From Brevundimonas pondensis (GTDB lineage Bacteria; Pseudomonadota; Alphaproteobacteria; Caulobacterales; Caulobacteraceae), in NCBI RefSeq assembly GCF_017487345.1, contig NZ_CP062006.1, positions 620,001 through 684,000 on the forward strand: a DNA stretch of 64,000 nucleotides, in the 5' to 3' direction. A program made the position numbers and the translations under genes. How positions within the stretch are numbered: the stretch's first letter is position 1; every line of letters starts with the position of its first letter. Under the pieces are notes generated by a model. The model was not told where the DNA came from, searched no databases, and saw nothing but the letters and a program-made list of their open reading frames with translations. Positions 18,297-28,069 of the stretch are shown here, piece after piece.

Positions 18297-18902
18297 TCAG
18301 ACGTTGGCGGTATCCGCCGCACCCACCTTCCCATGCCGGAAGCACGTCGTCTGGTGATCGTTGACCATGCCGACCGCCTGCATGAAGGCGTAGGTGATGA
18401 CGGGGCCGCAGAATTTGAAGCCGCGCGCCTTCAAGGCCTTGGCCATTGCGAGGCTTTCGGCGGTTTGGGTCGGGGCTTCGCGGAAATGGCTCCACTGGTT
18501 CACCAGCGGTTTGCCGCCGACGAAGGACCACAGCCATGCCGAGAAGTCTTCGCCCCTGTCCCTCATGTCCAGCCAGATGCGGGCGCCGTTGATGGCGGCG
18601 TCGATCTTGGCGCCTGAGCGGATGATGCGCGGGTCGGCCAGCAGCCGGGCGCGGTTCGCCTCGCCATAGCGGGCGACGATCTCGGGGTCGAAACCGTCGA
18701 AGGCGTCGCGCATCCCCTCGCGCTTTCTCAGGATGGTGATCCAGGCCAGCCCGGCCTGGAAGCCGTCCAGCACCAGCTTCTCCCACAGGGCGCGGGGATC
18801 GTACTCGGGCACGCCCCATTCGGTGTCATGATAGGCGATGTAGAGCGGGTCGGTCGTCCCGCACCAGCCGCAGCGGCCCTCGGCCTTTTCGGATTCGGTC
18901 AT
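18297..18902 (-). CDS. tag: DNA-3-methyladenine glycosylase I
   Basis: Base-excision repair enzyme that removes 3-methyladenine from alkylated DNA. The 201-aa protein has the Tag signature: RCGWCGTTDPLYIAYHDTEWG, with conserved cysteines and Trp/Tyr, then LVLDGFQAGLAWITILRKRE. A zinc-binding C-terminal His/Cys pattern (NDHQTTCFRH) is present. The start at 18902 (MTESEK) gives the usual family length; the frame is open upstream into a repeat element. Confidence 0.93.
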   Translation of the reverse strand: MTESEKAEGRCGWCGTTDPLYIAYHDTEWGVPEYDPRALWEKLVLDGFQAGLAWITILRKREGMRDAFDGFDPEIVARYGEANRARLLADPRIIRSGAKIDAAINGARIWLDMRDRGEDFSAWLWSFVGGKPLVNQWSHFREAPTQTAESLAMAKALKARGFKFCGPVITYAFMQAVGMVNDHQTTCFRHGKVGAADTANV

Positions 18903-18950
18903 GGGGCGATGTTGCGGGAATGTTCCAATGGCGCAAGGTCCAAAACCCTC

Positions 18951-19096
18951 GTCATCCTCCGGCAAGCCGCGAAGCGGCGCTGACCGGGGGACCCAGCGGC
19001 GACCGGAGGGCGAAAACCCACGCATAGCGCTTGCTGTGAAGATCGCCTGCGGCGCCGCTGGGTCCCCCGGTCTCGCTTCGCTCGCCGGAGGATGAC
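18951..19096. repeat. Extragenic inverted repeat (GTCATCC...GGATGAC)
   Basis: Imperfect palindrome: the left arm begins GTCATCCTCCGGC and includes ACCGGGGGACCCAGCGGCG; the right arm mirrors it with CGCCGCTGGGTCCCCCGGT and ends CCGGAGGATGAC. It can fold into one long hairpin. A related element with GTCATCCCGG / CCGGGATGAC ends is at 62729-62821. It belongs to the class of REP-like intergenic repeats common in alphaproteobacteria. Confidence 0.7.
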
Positions 19097-19124
19097 GGAA
19101 GGAAGGAGGGGCTGCCGGACAGCG

Positions 19125-19151
19125 AAAAGGCCCGGCGTTTCCACCGGGCCT
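19125..19151 (-). terminator. Rho-independent terminator of the TraB/GumN gene
   Basis: The stem AGGCCCGG / CCGGGCCT (19128-19135 with 19144-19151) is followed, on the minus strand, by TTTTCGC. It lies 23 bp beyond the stop of the leftward gene. Confidence 0.75.
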
Positions 19152-19173
19152 CTCGTATCGCAGGGCGTGTGGC

Positions 19174-20154
19174 CTACAGCCGTTCGACGGTGTAGCCGCG
19201 GGCCTTCAGCATATCGATGACGCTGTCCTGATCGGCCAGGTGGGCGGCGCCGACGGCGACGAAAGCGGCGCCGGAACCCTTCATCATCGTCTCGATCTGG
19301 TCGGTCCAGTCGGCGTTGCGCACGATCAGGGCGGCGCGGTGGATGTCCTCGTGCACGTCGCGGGTTGAGAGGCGGTTCAGGCGGCCGACCTCGGCGGCGT
19401 CGCCCTTGAGCCAGGCGGCGACGGTCTGGTCCAGGTTGGCGACGACGCCGTCGCCGTTGCGGACATAGTGGTTCAGATAGGCGATCTGGGCCTCTTCGCT
19501 CATGCCGGCGATCAGGCGCACCTGAATGTCGGCGGTTTCGAAGCCGTGGAGGGTTTTACCTTCGGCCCGGGCGCGATCCATCAGGGTCTTGTCCGCTCCG
19601 GCGTCGGGGCGGTAGCCGGCGTTGGTGGCCGGGGACATGGATATCAGGAAGGCCGCCAGCCAGGGGCGATAGGCGTCCAGCGCCGCGCCGGTGGCGCCAT
19701 TGGCCTGGGCGACCTTGTCGAAGGCGGCGAAGTCCTCGGGCGTCAGGATGGACGACAGGGGGCGGGACGGATCGACGCCGTGCTGCTGGATCACCGGCAT
19801 GACGGCGGCCTGATCGTCCTGATTGGCGATCTCGACCCAGACGTCCGAGGCGGAGGCGAAGGCGGCGTCCACCTTGTCCGATCCCCAGGCGGTGCCAGGA
19901 CGCAGAACGTGGACGGTCCCGAACAGATAGACTGTGGAGTCCGCGTCCCTGACCACCCACAGCGGCGGGCCGGCGCCCTCGGCGCGGGGGATGGGGGCGA
20001 CAGCGGCGGCGGGTGCTGGGGCGGCGGCTTGCTGGGCGTGGGCGGCGCCGGGGAAGGCGGCGAGGGCGGCGCTGGCGGCCAGGGCGGCGCAGGCGCCGAG
20101 GGCCAGGCGCGAGACGTGACTGGCCGTACGGCCCATGCGGTTGGCGCAGGTCAT
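19174..20154 (-). CDS. TraB/GumN family secreted protein
   Basis: A 326-aa protein with a signal peptide (cleavage near AAHAQQA, about residue 40) and an Ala/Pro-rich linker. The TraB/GumN domain is shown by VYLFGTVHVL (GTVH near residue 80), HGFETADIQVR, and the C-terminal AFVAVGAAHLADQDS. These GxxH motifs resemble the Tiki/EreA fold, which includes metalloproteases, but the bacterial role is unsettled. A methionine at codon 7 is an alternative start. Confidence 0.85.
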   Translation of the reverse strand: MTCANRMGRTASHVSRLALGACAALAASAALAAFPGAAHAQQAAAPAPAAAVAPIPRAEGAGPPLWVVRDADSTVYLFGTVHVLRPGTAWGSDKVDAAFASASDVWVEIANQDDQAAVMPVIQQHGVDPSRPLSSILTPEDFAAFDKVAQANGATGAALDAYRPWLAAFLISMSPATNAGYRPDAGADKTLMDRARAEGKTLHGFETADIQVRLIAGMSEEAQIAYLNHYVRNGDGVVANLDQTVAAWLKGDAAEVGRLNRLSTRDVHEDIHRAALIVRNADWTDQIETMMKGSGAAFVAVGAAHLADQDSVIDMLKARGYTVERL

Positions 20155-20214
20155 TGGTTAGTCCTTTGAATGTCTGTGTGTTTTGAAGATTGGCGGGCGC
20201 GGGGCCTGCCGAAA

Positions 20215-20415
20215 TCACTGGACGAAGATGGCTTCGATCGGTCGGCCGAAGAGGCGCGAGATGCGGAAGGCCAGAGGCAGGGAGGGGTCGTAGCGGCCCT
20301 TTTCCAGCGCCTGGACGGTTTGACGGGAGACGCCGAGCTGCTCGGCGAGGTCGGCCTGGGTCCAGTTGCGCTCGGCGCGGCAGACCTTGAGACGGTTGAC
20401 GAACTCGCTGGTCAT
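20215..20415 (-). CDS. XRE-family transcriptional regulator (YozG type)
   Basis: A 66-aa protein that is a single Cro/C1-type HTH: LKVCRAERNWTQADLAEQLG, VSRQTVQALEKGRYDPSL, then a short FRISRLFGRPIEAIF tail. It starts inside the stop codon of the upstream membrane protein gene (ATGA overlap). Small regulators of this type usually control their own operon with the linked membrane protein. Confidence 0.88.
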   Translation of the reverse strand: MTSEFVNRLKVCRAERNWTQADLAEQLGVSRQTVQALEKGRYDPSLPLAFRISRLFGRPIEAIFVQ

Positions 20416-20864
20416 CGGCGGGCCACCCACCAGCCGCACCAGGCGATGCCGTAGCCGACGGCCTGGGCGGCGAAGGCGGCGACGACGCCGAGCGCGATCA
20501 GGGCGGTGTCGGTGTGGGGCACGCGGGCCGGCAACAGGTCGGCTCCGTTCAGGGCGGCGATGACGACGGCGGCGCCGCCGGCGATGAAGCCCAGGTTGCC
20601 GCCCCACCACCAGGCCCACTTGTGGGCTTCCTGGGCGGCCTCATCCAGGTTGCGCCACCAGTAGAGGGTGTGCAAGGCCAGAAAGACGGCCAGACCGGCG
20701 GCCAGGACGACCACGCCGATCGACGGGGCCTGACCCCAGGCGGCGGGCCAGAAGGGGGTGGCGGCGGTGGCGCTGACGCCGACCACGGTGAGGGCGCACA
20801 GGCCGACCGTCAGGTCGTCCATCTTCTTCTTGTTGGCGGCGATGGCCTTGGTTGTGGTGTTCAT
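20412..20864 (-). CDS. Four-helix membrane protein
   Basis: A 150-aa inner-membrane protein with hydrophobic helices at about residues 18-42, 48-68, 86-105 and 120-148 and an amphipathic WWRNLDEAAQEAHKWAWWW segment between them. It is paired with the XRE regulator by an ATGA overlap, the common arrangement of DUF2178-like membrane proteins with a small HTH partner. Function unknown. Confidence 0.65.
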   Translation of the reverse strand: MNTTTKAIAANKKKMDDLTVGLCALTVVGVSATAATPFWPAAWGQAPSIGVVVLAAGLAVFLALHTLYWWRNLDEAAQEAHKWAWWWGGNLGFIAGGAAVVIAALNGADLLPARVPHTDTALIALGVVAAFAAQAVGYGIAWCGWWVARR

Positions 20865-20966
20865 GACAAGCTCCCCTGTCGTTGTGACAAGTGAACTTTA
20901 CCAACGTGGCGTTTTGCGTCAAGCGACTTTTACATCATGACAAGCAGATTTTCCGTCTTTTCGAAA

Positions 20967-21761
20967 TTAGCCTTGAAAATCAGGGATCCAGCTGGGCTTT
21001 TCGACACGCACGGGGCGACCATCGACGCTCAGATCGCCCTCCAGACGGTCCAGACGCATCAGGGCGATGGCGCGGCCGTCGGCGCCGGTCATGACCTCGC
21101 CAGCGCGAAGTTCGCCGTTCAGCACCTCGGCGCCGCGCTCGGGGGCAGGGCCGTCGAAGGCGATGGCCATCATGCGGTTCTTGATCACGCCGCGCCGCTT
21201 CATCCGCGAGGTCGTTTCCTGACCAATGAAACAGCCCTTGTGGAAGTCGATGCCGTTCAGCAGGTCGAAATCGGCCTCGATGGGATAGGTCTTGTCCAGC
21301 AGCGCATCCTTCGTGGGATCGGGCACGCCGAGCGCCAGCCGGTGGGCCTGCCAGTCGGCCTCGGTCGCGTCGGTCTCGCATTGATCGCCCCAGCGACGGC
21401 CGCCGAGGGCGGGCAGGCGGGGATCGGGGGCGAAGCCCTCGGGGGTGTCGCCGCCCCAGGCGACGAAGACGGCGTCGGGGATGGGCATGACCTCGACGTT
21501 GGAGCGGAGCTTGTACATCGACAGGCGCTGAGCCAGGGCGTCGCGCCGCTCGGCTGCAACATCCAGCACCACGCCGTTCTCCTCGCCCCACAGGAAGAGG
21601 TCGAACAGCAGACGACCAGGCGGGGACAGCAGGGCGCCGAAGCGCAAGGCGCCGGGCGCAAGCGTCTCCACGTCCTGCGTCAGCAGGTTGTGCAGGAAGG
21701 GGCGGGCGTCAGGGCCGGTGACGCGGATCAGAGCGCGGCTGTCGAGGCGGGCGATGGACAT
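20967..21761 (-). CDS. ygfZ: Folate-binding protein YgfZ
   Basis: A GcvT-like protein that supports folate-dependent assembly or repair of Fe-S clusters. The 264-aa protein contains the diagnostic motif KGCFIGQE, with conserved Cys, near residue 160, and the N-terminal RALIRVTGPDARPFLHNLLTQD is typical. It is monocistronic as far as I can see. Confidence 0.93.
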   Translation of the reverse strand: MSIARLDSRALIRVTGPDARPFLHNLLTQDVETLAPGALRFGALLSPPGRLLFDLFLWGEENGVVLDVAAERRDALAQRLSMYKLRSNVEVMPIPDAVFVAWGGDTPEGFAPDPRLPALGGRRWGDQCETDATEADWQAHRLALGVPDPTKDALLDKTYPIEADFDLLNGIDFHKGCFIGQETTSRMKRRGVIKNRMMAIAFDGPAPERGAEVLNGELRAGEVMTGADGRAIALMRLDRLEGDLSVDGRPVRVEKPSWIPDFQG

Positions 21762-21824
21762 GCGGCCAAGATAGGCATGCGGGCGCGCCGTCTCCAGCCT
21801 GTCTGTCGTTTGAAACGCCGGGAT

Positions 21825-23081
21825 TCAACGCCCGTAGCGCGCGATCCCCAGGTCGGCGGTCTCGATGTCGGGGGTCTGGCCGCTGATCAGGTCGGCGATG
21901 ACGCGAGCTGAGCCGCAGGCCATGGTCCAGCCCAGGGTGCCGTGACCCGTGTTCAGGAACAGGTTGTCCAGCTTGGTCTTGCCGATGACCGGGGTGCCGT
22001 CCGGCGTCATGGGACGCAGGCCGGACCAGTAGGTCGCCGCCTTCAGGTCGCCGGCGCCGGGGAAGAGCGAACCCACCGAATGCTCCAGCGTATTGCGGCG
22101 CTGTTCCGGCAGGACGTTGTTGTAGCCCGAGATCTCGGCCATGCCGCCGACGCGGATGCGGTCGCCCAGACGGGTGATCGCCACCTTGTAGCTCTCGTCC
22201 ATGATGGTCGAGACGGGGGCGGCGGGCTCGTCGATGATCGGGGCCGTGATCGAATAGCCCTTCACCGGATAGACCGGCAGAGTCATGCCCAGCGGCTTGA
22301 CCATCTGCGGCGAATAGGACCCCAGGGCCAGGACATAGGCGTCGGCGGTGATCACGCCCTTGTCGGTCTGGACGCCCGAGATGCGGCCCTTGTCGGTGAT
22401 CAGGGCCTTGATGGCGGTGTCATAGAGGAAGGTCACGCCTTGCCCCGTGGCCACATCGCCCAGAGCATTGGTGAACTTGAAGCAGTCGCCGGTCTCGTCT
22501 TTCGGCAGGCGCAGGCCGCCGACGAACAGGTCGCGCGTGGCCGCCAGGCCCGGCTCGGCGGCGATGCAGCCGTCCTGATCCAGCACCTCGAACGGCACGC
22601 CGCCTTCGCGCAGGACCTCGGTGTCCTTGTAGATGCCGTCCAGCTGCTTCTGGGTGCGGAACAGCTGCAGGGTGCCCTGGGTGCGGTGGTCGTACTGCAG
22701 GCCCAGCTCGGCGTTCAGGGCGGTCTGCACCTCCTGGCTGTATTCGGCCAGGCGCACCATCCGCGCCTTGTTCAGGGCATAGCGAGCCGAGGTGCAGTTC
22801 CTCAGCAGGGCCAGCAGCCAACGCACGGTCGCCACATTCATGTGGGGCTGAAGGATCAGCGGGGCGTGGCGCATGAACAGCCACTTGACCGCCTTGGCCG
22901 GGATGCCGGGCGCCGCCCAGGGCGAGGAATAGCCGGGCGAGATCTCGCCAGCGTTGGCGAAGCTGGTCTCCAGCGCCGGGCCGCTCTGACGGTCGATCAC
23001 CGTGACCTCATGGCCGGCCTTGGCCAGATAATGGGCCGTCGTCACCCCGATGACGCCGGCGCCCAGGACTGCGATCTTCAT
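21825..23081 (-). CDS. dadA: D-amino acid dehydrogenase small subunit
   Basis: An FAD enzyme that oxidises D-amino acids such as D-alanine at the inner membrane, passing electrons to quinone. The 418-aa protein starts with the dinucleotide-binding motif [19 protein letters not shown]. It also has [17 protein letters not shown], typical for DadA, and the C-terminal [21 protein letters not shown]. Length and motifs fit throughout. No alr/dadX racemase is adjacent. Confidence 0.94.
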   Translation of the reverse strand: MKIAVLGAGVIGVTTAHYLAKAGHEVTVIDRQSGPALETSFANAGEISPGYSSPWAAPGIPAKAVKWLFMRHAPLILQPHMNVATVRWLLALLRNCTSARYALNKARMVRLAEYSQEVQTALNAELGLQYDHRTQGTLQLFRTQKQLDGIYKDTEVLREGGVPFEVLDQDGCIAAEPGLAATRDLFVGGLRLPKDETGDCFKFTNALGDVATGQGVTFLYDTAIKALITDKGRISGVQTDKGVITADAYVLALGSYSPQMVKPLGMTLPVYPVKGYSITAPIIDEPAAPVSTIMDESYKVAITRLGDRIRVGGMAEISGYNNVLPEQRRNTLEHSVGSLFPGAGDLKAATYWSGLRPMTPDGTPVIGKTKLDNLFLNTGHGTLGWTMACGSARVIADLISGQTPDIETADLGIARYGR

Positions 23082-23191
23082 GGTCTTGACCTTACGCGAA
23101 GTTCCCCGCGCCAGTTCCCTAGACCAGTTTTTGCGTTTGTCGAGCGTCCACGGAATGTGTGCGCTGCAACATGTCGTCTTGTTGAAACGGT

Positions 23192-23220
23192 TCGGCCCGG
23201 ATCGCGCTGATCCGGGCCGA
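23192..23220. terminator. 12-bp perfect hairpin between dadA and the GH15 gene
   Basis: The stem TCGGCCCGGATC / GATCCGGGCCGA with a 5-base loop lies 9 bp beyond the stop of the leftward glucoamylase gene. It probably ends that operon, although the T-rich flank (TTATTT) is on the plus-strand side. Confidence 0.6.
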
Positions 23221-23228
23221 TTATTTGC

Positions 23229-25592
23229 TCACTTTATGAAGCGTTCCTCGACCGGGGCGTAGCGGTCCCACACCGCCCTGTCCGCCAGCGACCGCAGCAG
23301 CTTCAGGTATTCGGCGTGCGTCCAGGCCAGGGGGGTGGCCGAGTTGGTGCCTTCGCCCATGGCCTCCTGGTGTGCGGTCGGAACGCCGACCCCGTCCCAG
23401 ACCTGTTCGGGCAGCAGCAGGCCGGCGTTGGCGAAGCGCTCCATGCCGCGCACATAGGTCTGGCGGATGGCGGTCAGCGACGCCGCGTCGGCGGTTCCGG
23501 CCTGAAGCGCGCGAGCCAGTTCATAGTGGCCGCGTTCGCCGGTGAAGAAGGGCCAGACCCGGCCGCGTTGGCCCGGCGCCATGATCCCGCCGACGCCGTA
23601 ACCCTTGCCGTCCGACACGTCCTCGCCATAGCCGTCGACGCCATAGCGGCGCCAGCCGGGCGTCGTGTCGTCCGCCGGGCCGAAGTCGTAGCGGACGCGG
23701 TACATGTCCTCGCGCGCCGTGTCGTCGTACTCGCCCAGGGTCGCCACGACATGCTCGTCATCGGCGGCCCGCACGCCATAACGCACCAGCTCCAGGAAGC
23801 CGCCGTCGATTACGCGGTCCTCGGGCGGCGTGATCTGGCCATTGGCCTCGCCGATCGGGGCCTTGTCGTTCGGATCGGTGTTGCGGGTGATGCGGACATA
23901 GTAGCGCCCGTCACCGAAATCGCCGTTGGTGGTGAACATGATGGCCTCGATCTGCGAGGCGTAGCGATCGGCGGCGGTCTGATAGCGCGCGGCGCCCGGC
24001 GCATCGCCTGCGGCCCGCGCCATCTCGGCGGCCACCGTCAGACCGGCCACCACGGCGGCGGTGCTGGACGGGGAATAGCCCTGCTGCTCCTCCCAACGTT
24101 CCTGCTGGGTGAAGGGCGGACGGATCTCGTTCCGGTTCCAGTCGATGTCCACCTGACCGCCGTCGACCAGGAAGTCGGCCGCGGGCTTCAGCATCTTCGC
24201 ATACATCTCGGCCATGTCGGCGTCGGACAGCCAGCCCATGGTCCACAGGCGATGGCCCAGCATGATAGGCATGGCCGTCTGGTCCAGCTGGACCGCCATC
24301 CATTCCAGCGTGCCGTCCACGTGGGTCTTCTGCAGGAACCAGCCGCCGTCGCCCTTGTTGCCGGGCGTGTTCGGCCCGACCTGGACCTGGGGCAGGTAGT
24401 GGAAGGCCGCCAGCGGGGTGTCACGGTCGCCCAGGGCCGCAAAGGCCATGGCCACCTGATAGAAGTCGCGCGGCCAGACCGCCTTGTAGCCGGTCGAGGG
24501 CTTGGACGCGTCCACCGTGTCGCCCCAGGGGTTGGACAAGGAGGCGATCAGGGCGCCGGCGTGGGTGTGGTCCTCCTGCACCTTCAGCATCAGCGCCGAG
24601 GCATAGGCCAGCTTGCCGCCGTCCGCGCCCTGCGCCGCGACGCGCGGCAGTTCGGTCAAGGAAGCGACATAGTCCTCCCAGCCCACGCGCTCGCCCTCGC
24701 CGTTGAAGCGCTTAAGCACCTCGTCCAAACCTGTGGCCAGGGCGGCGTCGGCTTGGGCTTCAGCGGCGGCGCGGCTGTCGCCGAAGCCGATGACGAAGTC
24801 GCGGCTCAGGCTCTGACCCTGTTCCAGGCGCGGCAGGGCGCCGGTCAGCATGATGTTTCCACCCGCATCGCCCGTGGTTGTGAAGGCGGGCAGGGCGCCG
24901 GCCTTCAACCCGGTCAGGCCGTCCGATACGCCCATGAAGCCGACGCTGGCGGCCTCGAACGGCGCGCTGGGACGTAAGGAAAGATGGACGTCGCCTTCGT
25001 GGGCGTAGAGGTCGGTCGCGGCCGCCTCGCCCCGGTCGTCCACGCCGGTGTTGGCCATGTGCGGCTCCAGCAGGACATAGGGGGTCACGCCGCCCTTCAA
25101 CGCCCGCACGGTGACGCGCAGGACCAGGGCCTGACGGTCGGGGTCGGTGAAGACCTGCTTGTCGATGGCGAAACGCCCGGCCTTGTCCGTCGTCGTCACG
25201 CGATAGGCGGGCGACAGGGGGCGGCTCTCGGCGTCCTTGTGCAGGTAGTCGATGGTGAAGTCGGTGTCTGCGCCCTCGACCGCCAGACCGCTGTCGGTCA
25301 TCACGGCCAGGCGCAGTTGCTTGATCTGGGCCTCGTGGATCAGGCCGTACATGGTCTCGGTCAGCACCCCGTCGGCGATGGAGAACCAGACCTTGGAGAC
25401 GGTCCCGGTCGGCCCGCCGTCGCGATAGGCGCCGTCGACATAGGCCTCATAGGCCGTGCCCGCGCCGACCTTGGCGGCATAGGCCCAGGTCGGGGTCTCG
25501 CCCGGCGCGCCGGGGGCGACCTGGGCATGGGCGGCGCCGGTCAGGACGGAGGCGGCGGCGCCGGCGAGGATCAGGCTCTTGAAAACACGCAT
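23229..25592 (-). CDS. Secreted glucoamylase, GH15 family
   Basis: Releases glucose from the non-reducing ends of starch and maltodextrins in the periplasm or outside the cell. The 787-aa protein has a signal peptide (MRVFKSLILAGAAASVLTG, cleavage near AHAQ), then an N-terminal beta-sandwich domain of bacterial GH15 (to about residue 280) and the (alpha/alpha)6 barrel, with WPRDFYQVAMAFAALGD, VDIDWNRNEIRPPFTQQERWEEQQGYS and the C-terminal GVGVPTAHQEAMGEGTNSATPLAW. The ATG at 25592 is better than the in-frame one at 25607. It lies 15 bp after the esterase gene, as the last gene of the GH97 operon. Confidence 0.9.
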   Translation of the reverse strand: MRVFKSLILAGAAASVLTGAAHAQVAPGAPGETPTWAYAAKVGAGTAYEAYVDGAYRDGGPTGTVSKVWFSIADGVLTETMYGLIHEAQIKQLRLAVMTDSGLAVEGADTDFTIDYLHKDAESRPLSPAYRVTTTDKAGRFAIDKQVFTDPDRQALVLRVTVRALKGGVTPYVLLEPHMANTGVDDRGEAAATDLYAHEGDVHLSLRPSAPFEAASVGFMGVSDGLTGLKAGALPAFTTTGDAGGNIMLTGALPRLEQGQSLSRDFVIGFGDSRAAAEAQADAALATGLDEVLKRFNGEGERVGWEDYVASLTELPRVAAQGADGGKLAYASALMLKVQEDHTHAGALIASLSNPWGDTVDASKPSTGYKAVWPRDFYQVAMAFAALGDRDTPLAAFHYLPQVQVGPNTPGNKGDGGWFLQKTHVDGTLEWMAVQLDQTAMPIMLGHRLWTMGWLSDADMAEMYAKMLKPAADFLVDGGQVDIDWNRNEIRPPFTQQERWEEQQGYSPSSTAAVVAGLTVAAEMARAAGDAPGAARYQTAADRYASQIEAIMFTTNGDFGDGRYYVRITRNTDPNDKAPIGEANGQITPPEDRVIDGGFLELVRYGVRAADDEHVVATLGEYDDTAREDMYRVRYDFGPADDTTPGWRRYGVDGYGEDVSDGKGYGVGGIMAPGQRGRVWPFFTGERGHYELARALQAGTADAASLTAIRQTYVRGMERFANAGLLLPEQVWDGVGVPTAHQEAMGEGTNSATPLAWTHAEYLKLLRSLADRAVWDRYAPVEERFIK

Positions 25593-25607
25593 GGGAAAAT
25601 CTCTCAC

Positions 25608-26537
25608 TCAGGCAGGCGTCAGCAGGAATTTCAGCGGCACGTCGAGGCGGCCGTTCCACGAGGCCTCATTGTGCTGGGCGCCGGGGAACAGCAGGGTCTG
25701 GAAGTCGCGCGGGCCGTAGCCGCGCTCGCGGAAGACGGCGTCGATGCGGCTCTGGAAGACGGCGTAGAACTGATCCAGGGTCTCGTCGCCGCGATCGAAG
25801 TAGAAGCGGTGCGACCCCGGCGTCGGCAAGCCCTCGGCCACCACGCGGGTCCAGGCTCCGACCACCTGGTCGCGCCAGACGGCCAGGGCCGCCGGGTCGT
25901 CCAGTCCGTCGATGCGCAGCGGCCAGTGGGTCGACAGGCAGGCGGCGGCGCCGAAGACCTCGGGATGTTTCATCACCGCATAGAGTGAGATCAGCCCGCC
26001 CATGCTGGAGCCGCTGATCAGGGTGTCGGCCGGCCCGGTCAGGGTGCGATAGGTCTGGTCGATGAAGGGCTTCAGCTCCTCGACCATGAAGCGCAGGTAG
26101 GTGTCCGACAGCGGCGCGCCGCCATAGATGGCCTGGACGTCGTCGCGGACATCAGCGGGCAGGGCCTTGATCAGGTCGGCGGGGACGTATTCACGTAAGC
26201 GAAGCGGCGTGTTCCAGATGCCGACGACGATGGGGGCGCGGACCTGGCCGTTGGCGATCAGTCGGCCCAGATGCTCGTCGACGCACCATTCGCCGAAGTT
26301 GGCCTTGGAGGCGTCGAACAGGTTCTGACCGTCGTGCATGTAGAGGACGGGATGGCGGCTTGAACCCGCCTCATAGCCGGGCGGCAGCCAGACGGTGATG
26401 TTCCTCGGCTGGACGTGGGCGGAGGTGAAGTCCGGGTGTTCGACCAGCTTGCCGTCAACGGGGATATCCGCTGCGGCCCTGCTTGCGAAGGGCAGGGCGG
26501 CCAGCAGGCCCAGAGTCATGCGGCGCGACAGGCTCAT
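25608..26537 (-). CDS. Secreted alpha/beta-hydrolase, esterase-D/Fes-like
   Basis: A 309-aa serine hydrolase with an export signal (MSLSRRMTLGLLAALPFASRA). The nucleophile elbow is GSSMGGL, preceded by LYMHDGQNLFD, typical for the enterochelin-esterase/esterase-D fold. The catalytic His is probably that in FPGAQHNEASW. The position in a starch operon suggests removal of acyl groups from sugars, or an accessory carbohydrate role, but the substrate cannot be read from the sequence. The start codon overlaps the transporter stop (ATGA). Confidence 0.8.
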   Translation of the reverse strand: MSLSRRMTLGLLAALPFASRAAADIPVDGKLVEHPDFTSAHVQPRNITVWLPPGYEAGSSRHPVLYMHDGQNLFDASKANFGEWCVDEHLGRLIANGQVRAPIVVGIWNTPLRLREYVPADLIKALPADVRDDVQAIYGGAPLSDTYLRFMVEELKPFIDQTYRTLTGPADTLISGSSMGGLISLYAVMKHPEVFGAAACLSTHWPLRIDGLDDPAALAVWRDQVVGAWTRVVAEGLPTPGSHRFYFDRGDETLDQFYAVFQSRIDAVFRERGYGPRDFQTLLFPGAQHNEASWNGRLDVPLKFLLTPA

Positions 26538-28069
26538 GCCTTGTGCTCCCGCACGAACAGGGCCGAGACGGCGGCGATGAAGAAGCTGACGCCGCCGATG
26601 ATCAGGGCGTAGACCGCCTGACCCGCGAACAGGTGTTTCAGGATCAGGCCCAGGATGGTCGCGGCCAGCAGTTGCGGCACGACGATGAAGATGTTGAAGA
26701 CGCCCATGTAGACGCCCATCTTCCGCCCCGGCAGGGCGCCCGCCAGGATGGCGTAGGGCATGGACAGAATCGAGGCCCAGGCGAAGCCCACCCCGATCAT
26801 CGGCAGCCACAGCAGGGCCGGATCGCGGATCATGGCCACGCCGATCAGGCCCAGGCCCCCGAGCACCAGATTGATGGCGTGGGCGCCGCGCCGACCCGTC
26901 TTTCGGGCCACGACGGGGATCAGGAAGGCGGCCAGCGCCGCCACCCCGTTATAGACCCCGAACAGCACCCCCACCCAGTCGGCCCCGGCGTTATAGGCGG
27001 CGCTGGTCGGATCGGAGGAGCCATAGTGGACCGCCGTCACCGTGGCGGTGGTGTAGATCCACATGGCGAACAGGGCGAACCAGCTGAAGAACTGCACCAC
27101 GGCCAGACCCTTCATGGTGTCGGGCATGGCGAAGATGTCGTCGAGAATCTCCGTCAGGCCGTTGGTCCGCGCGGCGCGGCGATAGGCGGCGGTGGCCAGT
27201 TGCAGGGCGCCGAACACCGCCAGGGCGCCGGCCAGGATATAGAGCTCCTTCTCCCACCCTGAGGCGAAGACCACGGCGGCGACCGCCGCGCCCAGACCCA
27301 GGAAGGTCAGGCCGCCCAGGCTATAGAGGCCAGCGCCCCGTTCCGGCGAGGCCGGAACCGGGTCGTTCTCGGCCACTCCGTCAAAGGCGGCGATCTCGGC
27401 CGGGCTGTATTCCTTGGTCGTGAAGACGGTCCACAGCACCGTGCCCAGCAGGCCCGCCGCGCCGATGTAGAAGGCGAGCTTGACCGACAGCGGCACGGCC
27501 CCTTCCGCCGCCGTCGAGGCGACGTGGAAGACGTTGGATAGCAGCCACGGCAGGACCGAGGCGAAGACCGCCCCCGTCCCGATGAAGAAGCTCTGCATCG
27601 CATAGCCGGTGGTGCGCTGCTCTTCCGGGAGGTTGTCGCCGACGAAGGCGCGGAACGGCTCCATGGTGATGTTGATCGAGGCGTCCATGATCCACAGCAT
27701 GGCGGCGGCGAACCACAGGGTCGGGCTGTTCGGCATCGCTACCAGGGCCGCCGAGGTCAGCAGGGCCCCGAACAGGAAGTAGGGCCGGCGACGGCCCAGC
27801 CGCCCCCAGGTCTTGTCGCTGAAGTGGCCGATGATCGGCTGGACCAGCAGGCCCGTCACCGGCGCGGCGATCCACAGGATGGCCAGGCTGTCGATCTCGG
27901 CGCCCAGGGTCTGGAAGATGCGGCTGGTGTTGGCGTTCTGCAGACCAAAGCCGATCTGGATGCCGAAGAAGCCGACGCACATGTTCCAGATCGCCCACAT
28001 GGGCAGGCGTGGACGCGTGGCGCGCGGCGTCCGGCCTTCAGCGGACAGGACGGGGGCGGCTTCGCTCAT
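26534..28069 (-). CDS. MFS disaccharide transporter (SUT/SLC45-like, MalY-like)
   Basis: An inner-membrane H+/sugar symporter with twelve predicted helices (511 aa). It carries the SUT-type signature after helix 2/3: IIGHFSDKTWGRLGRRRPYF, and a long central cytoplasmic loop. In Caulobacter a homologous transporter takes up maltose, and this operon position, between GH97 and an esterase, supports maltose or maltodextrin as substrate. It is linked to both neighbours by ATGA overlaps. Confidence 0.85.
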   Translation of the reverse strand: MSEAAPVLSAEGRTPRATRPRLPMWAIWNMCVGFFGIQIGFGLQNANTSRIFQTLGAEIDSLAILWIAAPVTGLLVQPIIGHFSDKTWGRLGRRRPYFLFGALLTSAALVAMPNSPTLWFAAAMLWIMDASINITMEPFRAFVGDNLPEEQRTTGYAMQSFFIGTGAVFASVLPWLLSNVFHVASTAAEGAVPLSVKLAFYIGAAGLLGTVLWTVFTTKEYSPAEIAAFDGVAENDPVPASPERGAGLYSLGGLTFLGLGAAVAAVVFASGWEKELYILAGALAVFGALQLATAAYRRAARTNGLTEILDDIFAMPDTMKGLAVVQFFSWFALFAMWIYTTATVTAVHYGSSDPTSAAYNAGADWVGVLFGVYNGVAALAAFLIPVVARKTGRRGAHAINLVLGGLGLIGVAMIRDPALLWLPMIGVGFAWASILSMPYAILAGALPGRKMGVYMGVFNIFIVVPQLLAATILGLILKHLFAGQAVYALIIGGVSFFIAAVSALFVREHKA

